A stretch of DNA of 64,000 nt from contig NZ_JAALLN010000006.1 of the NCBI RefSeq assembly GCF_011751075.1, positions 186,001 to 250,000 of the forward strand. The letters are read 5' to 3'. Numbering within the stretch: position 1 is the stretch's first letter; each line of letters starts with the position of its first letter. Positions 35,948 through 45,069 of the stretch are shown here, piece after piece. Below the pieces are notes generated by a model. That model was not told where the DNA came from, searched no databases, and was given only the letters and a program-made list of their open reading frames with translations. Source of the stretch: Flavobacterium poyangense. Lineage in GTDB: Bacteria; Bacteroidota; Bacteroidia; Flavobacteriales; Flavobacteriaceae. A program made the position numbers and the translations under genes.

Positions 35948-36403
35948 TTAGAATAGTTTTGCAACTTCCTGATTAACAAATTCTAAAAACCTTTCGTCAG
36001 CGGCTGTAAACGGATCAATAACATGGCTGTCAATGTCAATTTGCCCTATATTTATTCCGTTAACAAATAAAGGAACTACAATTTCTGACTTTACCGTAAA
36101 GCTGCAGGCGATGTAATTGTCCTGCGCTGCAACGTCCGGCACCACAAAGTTAGCATTGCTTTCTGCAACCTGACCGCAAATTCCTTTACCAAAAGGAATT
36201 ACTGTGTGGTCCGTTTCTGCTCCTATATAAGGACCCAAATGAAGGGTTTTGTTTTCGTGATTGGCGAAATAGAATCCAACCCAGTTGTAATACTCAACGT
36301 TTTCGTTTAATAGTTTACAGATAGAGAGTAATTTTTCGTCTCTAACAGTGGTTGTGTCAGCTACAATAGCGCTTATTTTTGGTTGTAATTCCTGAAATGT
36401 CAT
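35948..36403 (-). CDS. GAF-domain free methionine-(R)-sulfoxide reductase-like protein
   Basis: A 151-residue single GAF domain protein related to fRMsr, which repairs free methionine-R-sulfoxide. Family blocks are NWVGFYF, LHLGPYIG, FGKGICGQVAESN (Cys76), DNYIACSFTVKSEIVVPLF (Cys100) and IGQIDIDSH. Known enzymes use a third cysteine about ten residues before the GxCG motif; here that position is His66. It may therefore be recycled differently, or have lost activity. It is divergent from the exosortase gene. Confidence 0.75.
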   Translation of the reverse strand: MTFQELQPKISAIVADTTTVRDEKLLSICKLLNENVEYYNWVGFYFANHENKTLHLGPYIGAETDHTVIPFGKGICGQVAESNANFVVPDVAAQDNYIACSFTVKSEIVVPLFVNGINIGQIDIDSHVIDPFTAADERFLEFVNQEVAKLF

Positions 36404-36474
36404 AATGCAAGATTTTTATGCAAAAGTATTTAATGCTGAATTTAAAAAATACATAAATTTGTTAAAAATTTCTT

Positions 36475-37011
36475 TTGAAAAAATATTTCCTTCGATTTAA
36501 ACCGTTTCTGATTTTTATAGGCACTTTTTTCGCCGCTTATATCGGATTTACACTGGTTTATAAATTTTATTTAGATAGTTTTGAGACAACAGATGTTGAT
36601 GGCGTAACGGCCGTCGTAGGGCATCATGTGGATCAGTTGATGCAATTGTTTAATTGTGACAGCAGGATTTTCAAAAGTCCTTTAAATCCGTATTTAGAGG
36701 TTTGGTACCGGAACAGGTTTACGATTAAGATTGTCGAAGGATGTAATGCGGTAAGTGTGATTATTCTGTTTGTTTCTTTTGTAATGGCATTTTCCGGAAA
36801 GTTTAAAACCACTTTGGTTTTTATTCTGTTTGGTGTTTTCTTTATTTATGTGCTCAATGTGATTCGAATTGCATTATTAACGGTTTTGTTATTTCGTTTT
36901 CCTGAAAAAGAGCATATACTTCATGGTGTTTTGTTTCCGCTGGTAATTTATGGATTGGTTTTTAGCTTATGGGTTTTCTGGGTGAATAAATTTTCAAAAT
37001 ATGCTAAGTAA
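36475..37011 (+). CDS. xrtF: Exosortase family protein XrtF
   Basis: A polytopic membrane cysteine transpeptidase-like protein of 178 residues, the short exosortase of Flavobacteriia. The putative catalytic set is Cys90 in EGCNAVSV, Arg131 in NVIRIALLT and His150 in EHILHGVLFP. The first codon is TTG: a stop lies four codons upstream in frame (36463) and no ATG comes until residue 56, so TTG at 36475 is the only reasonable start. It overlaps the next gene by 11 bases. No protein with a PEP-CTERM-like tail is seen nearby. Confidence 0.88.
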   Translation: MKKYFLRFKPFLIFIGTFFAAYIGFTLVYKFYLDSFETTDVDGVTAVVGHHVDQLMQLFNCDSRIFKSPLNPYLEVWYRNRFTIKIVEGCNAVSVIILFVSFVMAFSGKFKTTLVFILFGVFFIYVLNVIRIALLTVLLFRFPEKEHILHGVLFPLVIYGLVFSLWVFWVNKFSKYAK

Positions 37012-37447
37012 AATAAAAGATCATAAAGTTAAAATCCTGTTTTCAATTTTCATCATAGTGTGTTTTGGTTTGATAAGAGGTTTTGAAAATACACTGTTTT
37101 ATGATCCTTTTTTGGATTATTTCAGTTCTGATTTCAAAAGTTCCCCTTTTCCTGAAGTTGATACTTTTAAGCTTTTTTGCGGACTTTTGTTTCGGTACTT
37201 TTTAAATTCCGGTTTGTCTCTGATCCTTATTTATGTACTGTTTCAGGATAAAGAAATCCTTAAGTTCAGCGCATTTTTATACAGCTGTTTCCTGCTGTTT
37301 CTTTTTGGGATGTTTTTTGTAATTGTTGCCTATTTTCCTGATGCAGGGTGGCTGCTTTTTTACGTCAGAAGGTTTATTATTCAGCCGATCTTCGTATTGC
37401 TTTTTATTCCGGCGTTTTATTATCAGATGCAAAACCTGAAAAAGTAA
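37001..37447 (+). CDS. Exosortase F system-associated membrane protein
   Basis: A 148-residue membrane protein with about four hydrophobic helices. It overlaps xrtF by 11 bases and matches the small partner regularly found with it (IRGFENTLFYDPFLDYF; YFPDAGWLLFYVRRFIIQPIFVLLFIPAFYYQ). The constant pairing suggests it works with XrtF, perhaps as a membrane partner. Its biochemical role is unknown. Confidence 0.82.
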   Translation: MLSKIKDHKVKILFSIFIIVCFGLIRGFENTLFYDPFLDYFSSDFKSSPFPEVDTFKLFCGLLFRYFLNSGLSLILIYVLFQDKEILKFSAFLYSCFLLFLFGMFFVIVAYFPDAGWLLFYVRRFIIQPIFVLLFIPAFYYQMQNLKK

Positions 37448-37490
37448 TAGATTATTCGTTTTTTTAAAGTCTTTTAGATAATTTTGCAGC

Positions 37491-37889
37491 ATGATTATTA
37501 AGAAATGCACCGGCTTATTTTTGGCTTTCCTATTGTTGGTTTCCAACATCGGGTTTGCCTTCGATGTGCATTATTGCGGAGGCAAGATTGCTTCGGTTTC
37601 TTTAAATACAGCGACTTCTGTTGCTCCGGAAAAGAATTGTTGCGGGATTTCAGAAAAAAAGGCATCCTGCTGCAAAGATAAAGTAGTGCATTTTGAAAAA
37701 AAATCAGATGATGCTACCTTTAAGATGTTCTTTTTTCAGTTTGCTTTCCCTGCTGCAATAGAAGAATTTAAACCAATTGCTTTTCTTTCTGTTTCCGGTT
37801 CTAAAAAGAATCAAATCACTTCGTATTATGCTGATGCGAATGCGCCTCCTTTATTTAAATTATACAATCAGTATATTTTTTACTCCTGA
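37491..37889 (+). CDS. HYC_CC_PP family small exported protein
   Basis: A 132-residue protein with an N-terminal signal sequence (KCTGLFLAFLLLVSNIGFAF). It shows the order that names the family: HYC (residues 27-29), CC (50-51 and 60-61) and a late Pro pair (NAPPLFKLYNQY). The cysteine pairs suggest thiol or metal binding in the periplasm. It is followed by a TonB receptor with its own Cys pair and an HMA-domain protein, pointing to copper or another thiophilic metal, which is inference. Confidence 0.8.
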   Translation: MIIKKCTGLFLAFLLLVSNIGFAFDVHYCGGKIASVSLNTATSVAPEKNCCGISEKKASCCKDKVVHFEKKSDDATFKMFFFQFAFPAAIEEFKPIAFLSVSGSKKNQITSYYADANAPPLFKLYNQYIFYS

Positions 37890-38003
37890 TTTTAATGTGT
37901 TAGAATCAAGCTTCTAGCTTGTGTTTTGTTGTTTAGTGGTTTCTCTTTTTTTTGGGGGGAAGCATTAAATAGCAGTTTTCTATTTCACATTAAAATAAAT
38001 TTT

Positions 38004-40010
38004 ATGCAAAAGAATATACTGCTTTTTGTGGTATCGCTGCTTTCTGTTTCTGTTTTTTCACAGGAAGATTTACAGGAAGTAAAGATTACAAAAAAGCAAA
38101 AAGGAATTAAAAAATCCTATACCGTTACAGCCAATACATCTGTTATTACAAGTAAAGAATTATTAAAAGCGGCCTGTTGTAATCTTGCCGAGAGTTTTGA
38201 AACAAATCCGTCTATCGATGTCAATTTTTCGGATGCTTTAACGGGAACGAAACAAATAAAAATGCTGGGTCTGACAAGTCCGTATTTGATGATTACGGAA
38301 GAAAATATTCCGTCAGTACGCGGGGCTTCTCAGGCTTATGGGCTGTCATTTACACCCGGAACCTGGATTGAAAGTGTGCAAATCACCAAAGGCGCCGGAA
38401 GTGTGGTTAACGGTTACGAAAGTATCTCGGGACAAATTAACACGGAGCTTTTAAAACCTTTAAGCGATGATCCTTTTTTTCTGAACGTATACGGGTCTAC
38501 TGATTCGCGTTTTGAATTGAACACCCATTTCAATAAAAAATTGTCCGATAAATGGGCAACAAGTCTTTTTCTTCATGGAAATGCCCGCGTCGCAAAAAAT
38601 GATATGAATAATGACGGTTTTCTTGACAATCCGCTGGGAAAACAGATCAATGTTCTGAATCGCTATCAGTATTATGATGCCGAAAGTGGTTTGGTAAGTT
38701 TTATCAATTTCAGATATATGAATGATAAAAAACAAACCGGAGAAGTTGATTTTGATGCAGACAGAGACAGGGGGACAAAGAATTATTGGGGCTCGGAAAT
38801 CAACACTGAACGTTTTGATGTTTCGTCAAAAATCGGATATGTTTTTCCGGATATGCCGTTTCAGAGTATCGGTTTTCAGAATGCTTTCAACAGTCATAAT
38901 CAGGAATCTTATTTTGGACTGAATCAATACAACATCAAACAAAGCAGTTATTATTCAAATTTGATTTTCAATTCGATTATCAATAATACGATGCACAAGT
39001 TTACAACCGGTTTGAATTTTTCATACGATCGATATCAGGAGTTTGTAAATGTGAATGATTACAGCAGAATAGATAATTCGGTTGGAGCATTTTTTGAATA
39101 TACCTACGACAATACAGATAATTTTAGTCTGATTTTAGGAGGAAGAGTTGATAATCATAACAGACTCGGGGTTTTTGTAACGCCACGTTTGCATTTGCGA
39201 TACAACCCTTGGGAGTTTGGAGTGCTTCGTTTTTCGGCAGGACGCGGGAAGCGTTCGGCTAATATTTTTGCCGAAAACCAACAGCTTTTTGCGAGCTCGA
39301 GAACTTTTTCTATTTTAGATAACGCTGGAAAAATTTATGGATTAAATCCAGAAATTGCCTGGAATTACGGGCTGAGTTTTTCTCAGAAGTTCAGGCTGTT
39401 TAATAAAAATGCCGAAGCAGGTTTTGACTTCTACCGTACCGATTTTCAAAAGCAGGCTGTTGTAGATGTAATGCAAAGTCCTCAGGAGGTTTTGTTTTAT
39501 AATTTAAAAGGAAATTCGTTTGCCAATAGTTTGCAGGTGGAGTTTAATTTGGAGTTGATTCATCATTTAAACCTGAGAACGGCTTATAAATATTATGATA
39601 TCCAAACCGATTATTTGAGAGGAACATTTCAGCGTCCGTTACAGGCAAAACATCGTTTTTTAGGGAATCTGGAATATGAGACTAGTTTGAATAAGGGCAA
39701 ACAATGGAAGTTTGATTATACTTTTAACTGGTCAGGAAAACAACAATTACCTTATACGGCCACTAATCCGGCGGCAGATCAGTTTTCTGACTTTTCGCCT
39801 TCGTATGCGGTTATGAATGTTCAGGTAACACGTGTTTTTTCTCCTGTGTTTGAGGTTTATCTGGGAGGAGAAAACATTGGAAATTACAAACAGGAAAAGG
39901 CAATTTTAGGCGCAGATGATCCTTTTGGTCCTAACTTTGATGCATCGATAGCGTATGCTCCAATTTTTGGACAGATGTTTTACGCGGGATTGCGATTTAA
40001 GATAAAATAA
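38004..40010 (+). CDS. TonB-dependent receptor, probably for a metal
   Basis: An outer-membrane receptor of 668 residues. The ATG at 38004 gives MQKNILLFVVSLLSVSVFSQ; the longer frame from 37926 only adds a poor leader. The plug starts with ELLKAACCNLAESFETNPSIDV and has VQITKGAGSVVNGYESISGQINTEL; the barrel ends in GLRFKIK. It lacks the STN and carboxypeptidase-like domains of the other receptor in this window. The CC near the plug start and its place between an HYC_CC_PP protein and an HMA protein suggest uptake of a metal or metal complex. Confidence 0.85.
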   Translation: MQKNILLFVVSLLSVSVFSQEDLQEVKITKKQKGIKKSYTVTANTSVITSKELLKAACCNLAESFETNPSIDVNFSDALTGTKQIKMLGLTSPYLMITEENIPSVRGASQAYGLSFTPGTWIESVQITKGAGSVVNGYESISGQINTELLKPLSDDPFFLNVYGSTDSRFELNTHFNKKLSDKWATSLFLHGNARVAKNDMNNDGFLDNPLGKQINVLNRYQYYDAESGLVSFINFRYMNDKKQTGEVDFDADRDRGTKNYWGSEINTERFDVSSKIGYVFPDMPFQSIGFQNAFNSHNQESYFGLNQYNIKQSSYYSNLIFNSIINNTMHKFTTGLNFSYDRYQEFVNVNDYSRIDNSVGAFFEYTYDNTDNFSLILGGRVDNHNRLGVFVTPRLHLRYNPWEFGVLRFSAGRGKRSANIFAENQQLFASSRTFSILDNAGKIYGLNPEIAWNYGLSFSQKFRLFNKNAEAGFDFYRTDFQKQAVVDVMQSPQEVLFYNLKGNSFANSLQVEFNLELIHHLNLRTAYKYYDIQTDYLRGTFQRPLQAKHRFLGNLEYETSLNKGKQWKFDYTFNWSGKQQLPYTATNPAADQFSDFSPSYAVMNVQVTRVFSPVFEVYLGGENIGNYKQEKAILGADDPFGPNFDASIAYAPIFGQMFYAGLRFKIK

Positions 40011-40126
40011 AATGCCCTATTTGGGTGGATGTTTTTAACACATAGGAACATAGTTTTGAAAACGAAGTAATTACGCTCAACGATTTAATAAAACAAATAA
40101 ATTTAAAAACTTTAATACTAAATAAA

Positions 40127-40468
40127 ATGAAACACTTGATTTTAATTGCACTGGTAACTTTTTTTGGATTTTCTGCTCAGGCACAAACTAAAAAGAATAA
40201 GAATTTAAAATACACTACAGAAGTAAATGGTACTTGCGAGCAATGCAAAAAACGCATTGAAAAAGCAGCTTTTGGAGTGCCGGGAGTAAAAACGGCTTCC
40301 TGGGATATTAGTTCTCATCAACTTACTGTAATCTTGAATGAAGAGAAGTCTTCTCCGGCAGATTTAAATAAGGCCATTGCTAAAGTAGGGCACGATACCA
40401 AAGAGGAAAAAGCGACTCAGGAGGATTATGATAATTTGCATAGCTGTTGCAAGTACGAAAGACAGTAA
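40127..40468 (+). CDS. Exported heavy-metal-associated (HMA) domain protein
   Basis: A 113-residue periplasmic protein with signal peptide (to about SAQAQ, residue 20) and one HMA domain, the fold of copper chaperones. The metal motif is GTCEQCKKR (CxxC), followed by the usual VPGVKTASWDISSHQLTVIL. A second pair (HSCCKYE) ends the protein. It would bind a soft metal in the periplasm behind the receptor encoded just before it. Confidence 0.85.
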   Translation: MKHLILIALVTFFGFSAQAQTKKNKNLKYTTEVNGTCEQCKKRIEKAAFGVPGVKTASWDISSHQLTVILNEEKSSPADLNKAIAKVGHDTKEEKATQEDYDNLHSCCKYERQ

Positions 40469-40474
40469 TTAACA

Positions 40475-40501
40475 AGAGCCCGGAGACAAACCCGGGTTCT
40501 C
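40475..40501 (+). terminator. Weak hairpin after the HMA gene
   Basis: GAGCCCGG pairs with CCGGGTTC across a short loop. No T run follows, so this is only a possible terminator. Confidence 0.3.
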
Positions 40502-40598
40502 TCAGAATCGTTAATTAATCTTTAAAATACCGCATTTTATTGTGGTTGAAGTAAATTATTGCTACTTTCACGGACTTATAATATAACTAAACGCATTT

Positions 40599-41279
40599 AT
40601 GAATAATTTTGACTGGACTCAATTAATTAACCCTGAGTTTTATATTACATTAAGTATCGGAGGGGTTCAAATTGGGTTATATATTGTTCTGTTTATAGTA
40701 TTCGCTGAAACAGGACTTTTTGCAGGTTTTTTTCTGCCTGGAGATAGTTTACTTTTTTTGGCAGGTATCTATAGTCGTGATTTGGTTCAAAATGTTGTTT
40801 ACATACCAGGAGACTTTTTAAATGTATTTTTACTTGCTCTTTTGGTTGCCATAATGGGAGTCTTAGGGAATATGACAGGCTATTGGTTTGGAGCCAAAAG
40901 CGGATATTACTTATTTAAAAAAGAAGATTCATTCTGGTTTAAAAAGAAATATTTGTTACAGTCAAAAGACTTTTTTGAGAAATACGGAGGTAAAGCTATT
41001 ATCTACGCTCGTTTTCTTCCAATCTTTAGAACTTTTGCCCCAATTATTGCCGGGATAGTTTCTATGGATAAAAAGAAATTTATGTTTTTTAACATATTGA
41101 GCTCGTTTCTTTGGTCATTTATTCTAATCTTTTCAGGACATTATTTATATGGTGTCTTCTTAAAAGAGGGAATAGATTTAAAACATCATATTGAATATAT
41201 AATCATTATAATCATTATCATTTCTACATTTCCGGTCTTACTGAAACTTTTAAAGAAAAGACCAAGTGAGAATGTCTAA
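40599..41279 (+). CDS. DedA family membrane protein
   Basis: A 226-residue inner-membrane protein of the DedA/VTT family, implicated in undecaprenyl-phosphate or phospholipid flipping. Family blocks are FAETGLFAGFFLPGDSLLFLAG, GNMTGYWFGAKSG, FFEKYGGKAIIYARFLPIFRTFAPIIAGI and FNILSSFLWSF. Its conserved Glu and the Arg pair are present. It stands alone between the metal locus and the convergent rodA end. Confidence 0.92.
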   Translation: MNNFDWTQLINPEFYITLSIGGVQIGLYIVLFIVFAETGLFAGFFLPGDSLLFLAGIYSRDLVQNVVYIPGDFLNVFLLALLVAIMGVLGNMTGYWFGAKSGYYLFKKEDSFWFKKKYLLQSKDFFEKYGGKAIIYARFLPIFRTFAPIIAGIVSMDKKKFMFFNILSSFLWSFILIFSGHYLYGVFLKEGIDLKHHIEYIIIIIIIISTFPVLLKLLKKRPSENV

Positions 41280-41289
41280 ATACTATAAA

Positions 41290-41320
41290 GAGCCTGAAGT
41301 TTAACTTCGGGCTTTTTTTT
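41290..41320 (+). terminator. dedA terminator
   Basis: Stem AGCCTGAAGT (41291-41300) with ACTTCGGGCT (41304-41312) and an 8-base T run, 11 bases past the stop. Confidence 0.85.
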
Positions 41321-41394
41321 GTATATATCTTTTAGGTTTTTTAAACTTCCAGAGCTAAATCAGATAATTGAGGTAAGTTTCTTTTGGATTACTT

Positions 41395-41583
41395 CTTTGC
41401 GCTGCTTGCGGTTGAAGTGAGCGGTGAGTAAGAGAACTTAGTATTTTTGTGTTTTTTAACCGCAACGGGCGCAAAGGATTACGCAAAGAAAAGTCTTTTT
41501 CACGCAGATTTAGCAGATTATTCAGATTATTTTTATCGAAATAACAAAACAAAAATATCAGCTTAATCTGCTAAATCTGCGTG
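41395..41583. repeat. Compound repeat: TTTGCG palindrome plus CACGCAGATT palindrome
   Basis: Arms CTTTGCGC ... TTGCGGTT (41395-41412) and AACCGCAA ... GCGCAAAG (41459-41477) form the first palindrome. The second has perfect 20-base arms at 41501-41520 and 41564-41583. The parts are those seen singly at 32957, 33053 and 51981. Confidence 0.8.
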
Positions 41584-41667
41584 AAAAAATTTCACTATAA
41601 ACATAGGGGCACTAAGATAAAACAGTATTTAATTATCCTTTAAATCGTATTGAAATTGCAATTGTCC

Positions 41668-41814
41668 GTCTGAGCGAAGTTGAAGGCCTTCTACTTCGTT
41701 CAGGATGGGATTTTTGTGCAAAACCAAGATTTAGAGCCTGAATCTAGGCATTAAGAAAAGTGCAAAGCAGTTTTCAAATTTGGAGTTTGCCCTTCGGCTT
41801 CCCTCAGGGTGACA
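41668..41814. repeat. CTGAGCGAAG-type repeats, inverted pair
   Basis: A hairpin-forming copy (CTGAGCGAAGTTGAAGG, 41670-41686, then ACTTCGTTCAG, 41693-41703) is followed by an inverted relative (CCCTTCGGCTTCCCTCAGGG, 41790-41809). This sequence type is a frequent intergenic repeat in Bacteroidota. Confidence 0.55.
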
Positions 41815-41850
41815 TTTGGAATTTGGAATTTCAAAATTTGGAATTTAATC

Positions 41851-43086
41851 CTACCATTCATTAACCTTATTCGCATCCATTTTTAAGAATATAAACAACA
41901 AAATAGTGAATCCCCAAAGTCCGGAGCCTCCGTAAGAAAAGAAGGGCAGAGGGACTCCAATGGTTGGGAAAATTCCGGCTACCATGGCAATGTTTACAAA
42001 AAAGTGTGTAAATAAAATTCCGGCAACACAATATCCGTAGACACGGCTAAATTTAGTTTTTTGTCTTTCGGCTAAGTAAATAACTCTTAAGAATAATCCA
42101 ACGAAAAGGCCAATGACTACAATTGAGCCAATAAAACCCCATTCTTCACCTACTGTTGTGAAAATATAATCGGTATGTTGTTCCGGTACAAAACCGCCTT
42201 TGGTTTGTGTTCCTTCTAAAAAGCCTTTTCCTATCCAGCCACCCGATCCAATAGCGATTTCGGATTGATTGGTGTTGTATCCTACACCTTTCATGTCAAC
42301 CGTTTTTCCTAAAAGGATATTAAAACGGTCTCTGTGGTGCTGTTTGAAAACATTATCGAAAACGTAATCAACAGACAAAACGAAACAAGATACAATAGCC
42401 AGTAAGATTCCGCTTAAAAGAAGGTTTCGGTCTACAACGCGGCCTTTAAAATGAATTATGACTAAAACGCCTAATGAAATTAATATAACGATATAAGGTT
42501 CCAAAACGAGCGTTAGGACAAATAATAATATTGCCAGAAAGCCTGTCCATACGTACCATGAAGGTAAGCCTTCTCTAAATAAAACAACAATAAAAATACT
42601 GTATATCAGGGCACTTCCCGGATCGGGTTGTGGCAGGATCAAAAGTACAGGCAGGAAAACAATGGCCAAAGCCTGAATCTGTCTGTTTGTTTCTTTTAAA
42701 TTTATTTGGCTGTCACTTAAGTATTTTGCTAACGCTAAAGATGTTGCTGCTTTTGCAAATTCAGAAGGTTGTATGGTAAAACTACCAATAGCATACCAAC
42801 ATCTCTGACCCGCGATTGTTTTTCCAAAAAGAAATAATCCGGCTAATGATAATAAAGCAACACCGAAAATAATTGTAGCATATTTCTCGTAGAATTTACC
42901 ATCTACAAAAAGAACAACAAATATTAAAGGTACTGTACAGGCAATAAATATTAATTGCTTTTCGTAAGTGCCATCAGTAGATAATAAGGAGGAAGAATAG
43001 ATGTTCAGCCATCCCAATATTACCAAGATAATATAGATGACCACGCTTATCCAGTCAATATTATTTTTTACACTTTGATTTTTCAT
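41851..43086 (-). CDS. rodA: Peptidoglycan polymerase RodA
   Basis: A SEDS-family glycosyltransferase, 411 residues with about ten membrane helices, that polymerises glycan strands during elongation. Typical marks are WYAIGSFTIQPSEFAK, PQPDPGSALIY, QHTDYIFTTVGEEWGFIGS and PFFSYGGSGLWG. It starts 15 bases after mrdA, its usual transpeptidase partner, and ends the mre operon. Confidence 0.95.
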   Translation of the reverse strand: MKNQSVKNNIDWISVVIYIILVILGWLNIYSSSLLSTDGTYEKQLIFIACTVPLIFVVLFVDGKFYEKYATIIFGVALLSLAGLFLFGKTIAGQRCWYAIGSFTIQPSEFAKAATSLALAKYLSDSQINLKETNRQIQALAIVFLPVLLILPQPDPGSALIYSIFIVVLFREGLPSWYVWTGFLAILLFVLTLVLEPYIVILISLGVLVIIHFKGRVVDRNLLLSGILLAIVSCFVLSVDYVFDNVFKQHHRDRFNILLGKTVDMKGVGYNTNQSEIAIGSGGWIGKGFLEGTQTKGGFVPEQHTDYIFTTVGEEWGFIGSIVVIGLFVGLFLRVIYLAERQKTKFSRVYGYCVAGILFTHFFVNIAMVAGIFPTIGVPLPFFSYGGSGLWGFTILLFIFLKMDANKVNEW

Positions 43087-43101
43087 TTGAAATAATCTTT
43101 G

Positions 43102-45069
43102 TTAATTCTTTTTTGTTGTGTCTACTGTTGTTTTTTTAATCTCTGTTTTCGGAGTTACCTTCTTTGGGGTGATTATCTTAGCTTTCAAAATAGAATCTTT
43201 AGGAGTAGATTCTATTGCGGCTGCTTCGTTTATTCCTCCTAATTTTGCATATTCGCTTATCAGGCTTTTATTTAAAACACGAACCTCTAAATCATTTCTT
43301 GAAGTGATTTTTCGTCTTAAGTACTTTTCTATCATCAAACTGGCAATAGGCCCTGCTACTGTTGCTCCAAAACCTCCGTTTTCAATCATGATCGCAATGG
43401 CAATTTTCGGATTGTCTTTAGGTGCAAAAGCAACAAAAATCGAGTGATCTTTAAGCTGTGTTCTTTTTCCGTTGATTTTAGCAAAGTTTTCCGCTGTACC
43501 GGTTTTTCCGCAAATGTCAATTCCTTCCACTCTTAGCGAGTAGGCAGTTCCTTTGTTGTACACGTCAAACAAACCGCTGATCACGGGAGGGAAATATTTT
43601 TTATCTATCGTAGTCTCGTGTCTGGTTGTAAACTTGGCGTCTATTTTTTTTCCTTCAATTTTTTTAATGATATGAGGCGTGTAATAATAGCCTTGATTGG
43701 CAACCGTTGCCATCATATTTGCCAGCTGAATTGGGGTCATTAAAACCTCACCCTGACCAATAGAGTTCGAAACAATTGTTGTGCTTCTCCATCCGCCATT
43801 TGGGTATATTCTTTTGTAGGTTTTAGAAGTTGGGATGTTTCCTTTTTTACCGGTAGGCAAATCGTAGCCCATAAACTGACCTAATCCAAAACTTTTTACG
43901 TGATTACTCCAAATGTCAACAGCTTGCCCCGGGTTTTTGTATTTGTTAATTGTTAACATATAAGACTGCGCAAAATAGGTATTACAAGAATTGTAAATTC
44001 CGTTGTGCAATTGGTGCGGACCAAAACCGTGACATTTCATAAAACGACCTCTACCATAACTAAAACCGTGATGGCACATAAAAGTAGTTTGCTCGTTGAC
44101 AACGCCCTCCTGTAAAGCAACCAGTCCCGTTAAGATTTTAAAAGGGGAACCCGGAGGATATTCTGCCAGAAGTCCTCTGTCGTACAATGGTTTTGCGATA
44201 GAATCATGATACAAAAGAGTGTAGTTTTTAGATCTTTGTCTTCCGACCAAAATACCCGGATCATAAGAGGGAGCAGTAACTAATGCTAAAATCTCCCCTG
44301 TTTTAGGTTCAAGCGCAACAATTCCTCCTCTTTTGTTGATCATTAATTCTTCACCGTATTTCTGCAATTCGGCATCAATCGTTAAATTGATATCTTCTCC
44401 GGCTACTGCGATAGTATCGTATTTTCCGTCTTTATAAGAGCCAATTTCTCTGTTGTATTTGTCTTTTTGAATGTATTTTACCCCTTTTATTCCGCGTAAA
44501 ATTTCTTCATAGCTTTCTTCAACTCCTTGTTTTCCAATTAAATCTCCACTGTTGTAATACGGATTTTTAGCAATTAATCTTTCGTTTACCTGTGTGATAA
44601 AACCGAAGATGTTGGCTCCGTAATCTACTTCGTAATCTCTAAGTGATCTTTTCTGGAAATAGAAACCTTCAAATTTTCTGATTTTCTCCTGAAAAGCAGC
44701 AAATTCGGATTTGTTTAATTGTGGTAAGAATACAGAAGGCAATCGCGGACTGTACACTTTGGCCTTTGCGATTTTTTTTTCGTAGTCTTCTTTGGTGATA
44801 TTCAGTAGCGTACAAAGTTCATTAACATTAATGTTTTCTTTGATTTCGCGTGGAATAACCATGATGTCATAAGAGGCCTGGTTGGCTACTAATAATTTGC
44901 CATATCGATCGTATATGTATCCTCTTTCGGGATAGTCGTATACTTTTTTTATCGCATTATTTTCTGATTTTAGTTTGAAAGAATCATCTATAATTTGCAA
45001 ATAAAATATCCTGATCACTAGCAAAGATGCTGCAATAATAATTAAAGAGGGCAGCAGAACTTTTCTCAT
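43102..45069 (-). CDS. mrdA: Penicillin-binding protein 2
   Basis: A 655-residue elongation transpeptidase with one N-terminal membrane helix (about residues 5-27). The dimerisation/pedestal domain (about 40-215) precedes the transpeptidase, with Ser308-x-x-Lys311 in PPGSPFKIL, SxN at 361-363 (SCN) and KTG at 522-524. A Lys/Thr-rich tail ends it. It overlaps mreD by 4 bases and works with RodA, the next gene. Confidence 0.96.
   Translation of the reverse strand: MRKVLLPSLIIIAASLLVIRIFYLQIIDDSFKLKSENNAIKKVYDYPERGYIYDRYGKLLVANQASYDIMVIPREIKENINVNELCTLLNITKEDYEKKIAKAKVYSPRLPSVFLPQLNKSEFAAFQEKIRKFEGFYFQKRSLRDYEVDYGANIFGFITQVNERLIAKNPYYNSGDLIGKQGVEESYEEILRGIKGVKYIQKDKYNREIGSYKDGKYDTIAVAGEDINLTIDAELQKYGEELMINKRGGIVALEPKTGEILALVTAPSYDPGILVGRQRSKNYTLLYHDSIAKPLYDRGLLAEYPPGSPFKILTGLVALQEGVVNEQTTFMCHHGFSYGRGRFMKCHGFGPHQLHNGIYNSCNTYFAQSYMLTINKYKNPGQAVDIWSNHVKSFGLGQFMGYDLPTGKKGNIPTSKTYKRIYPNGGWRSTTIVSNSIGQGEVLMTPIQLANMMATVANQGYYYTPHIIKKIEGKKIDAKFTTRHETTIDKKYFPPVISGLFDVYNKGTAYSLRVEGIDICGKTGTAENFAKINGKRTQLKDHSIFVAFAPKDNPKIAIAIMIENGGFGATVAGPIASLMIEKYLRRKITSRNDLEVRVLNKSLISEYAKLGGINEAAAIESTPKDSILKAKIITPKKVTPKTEIKKTTVDTTKKN

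Larger units (their letters stand above)
41321..41850. other. Repeat-rich intergenic region, no gene
   Basis: 530 bases between convergent dedA and rodA. It holds the element at 41395-41583, a GAAG-type hairpin at 41668-41702, a related inverted copy at 41789-41814, and TTTGGAATTT tandem units near 41815-41846. Confidence 0.65.

Noticed and set aside
41355..41552. 65-codon minus-strand open frame
   Set aside because: It lies wholly within the compound repeat and other intergenic repeat sequence; its translation is low-complexity and has no start context.
43118..43447. 109-codon + strand frame antisense to mrdA
   Set aside because: mrdA is certain on the other strand and this translation is a shadow of it.
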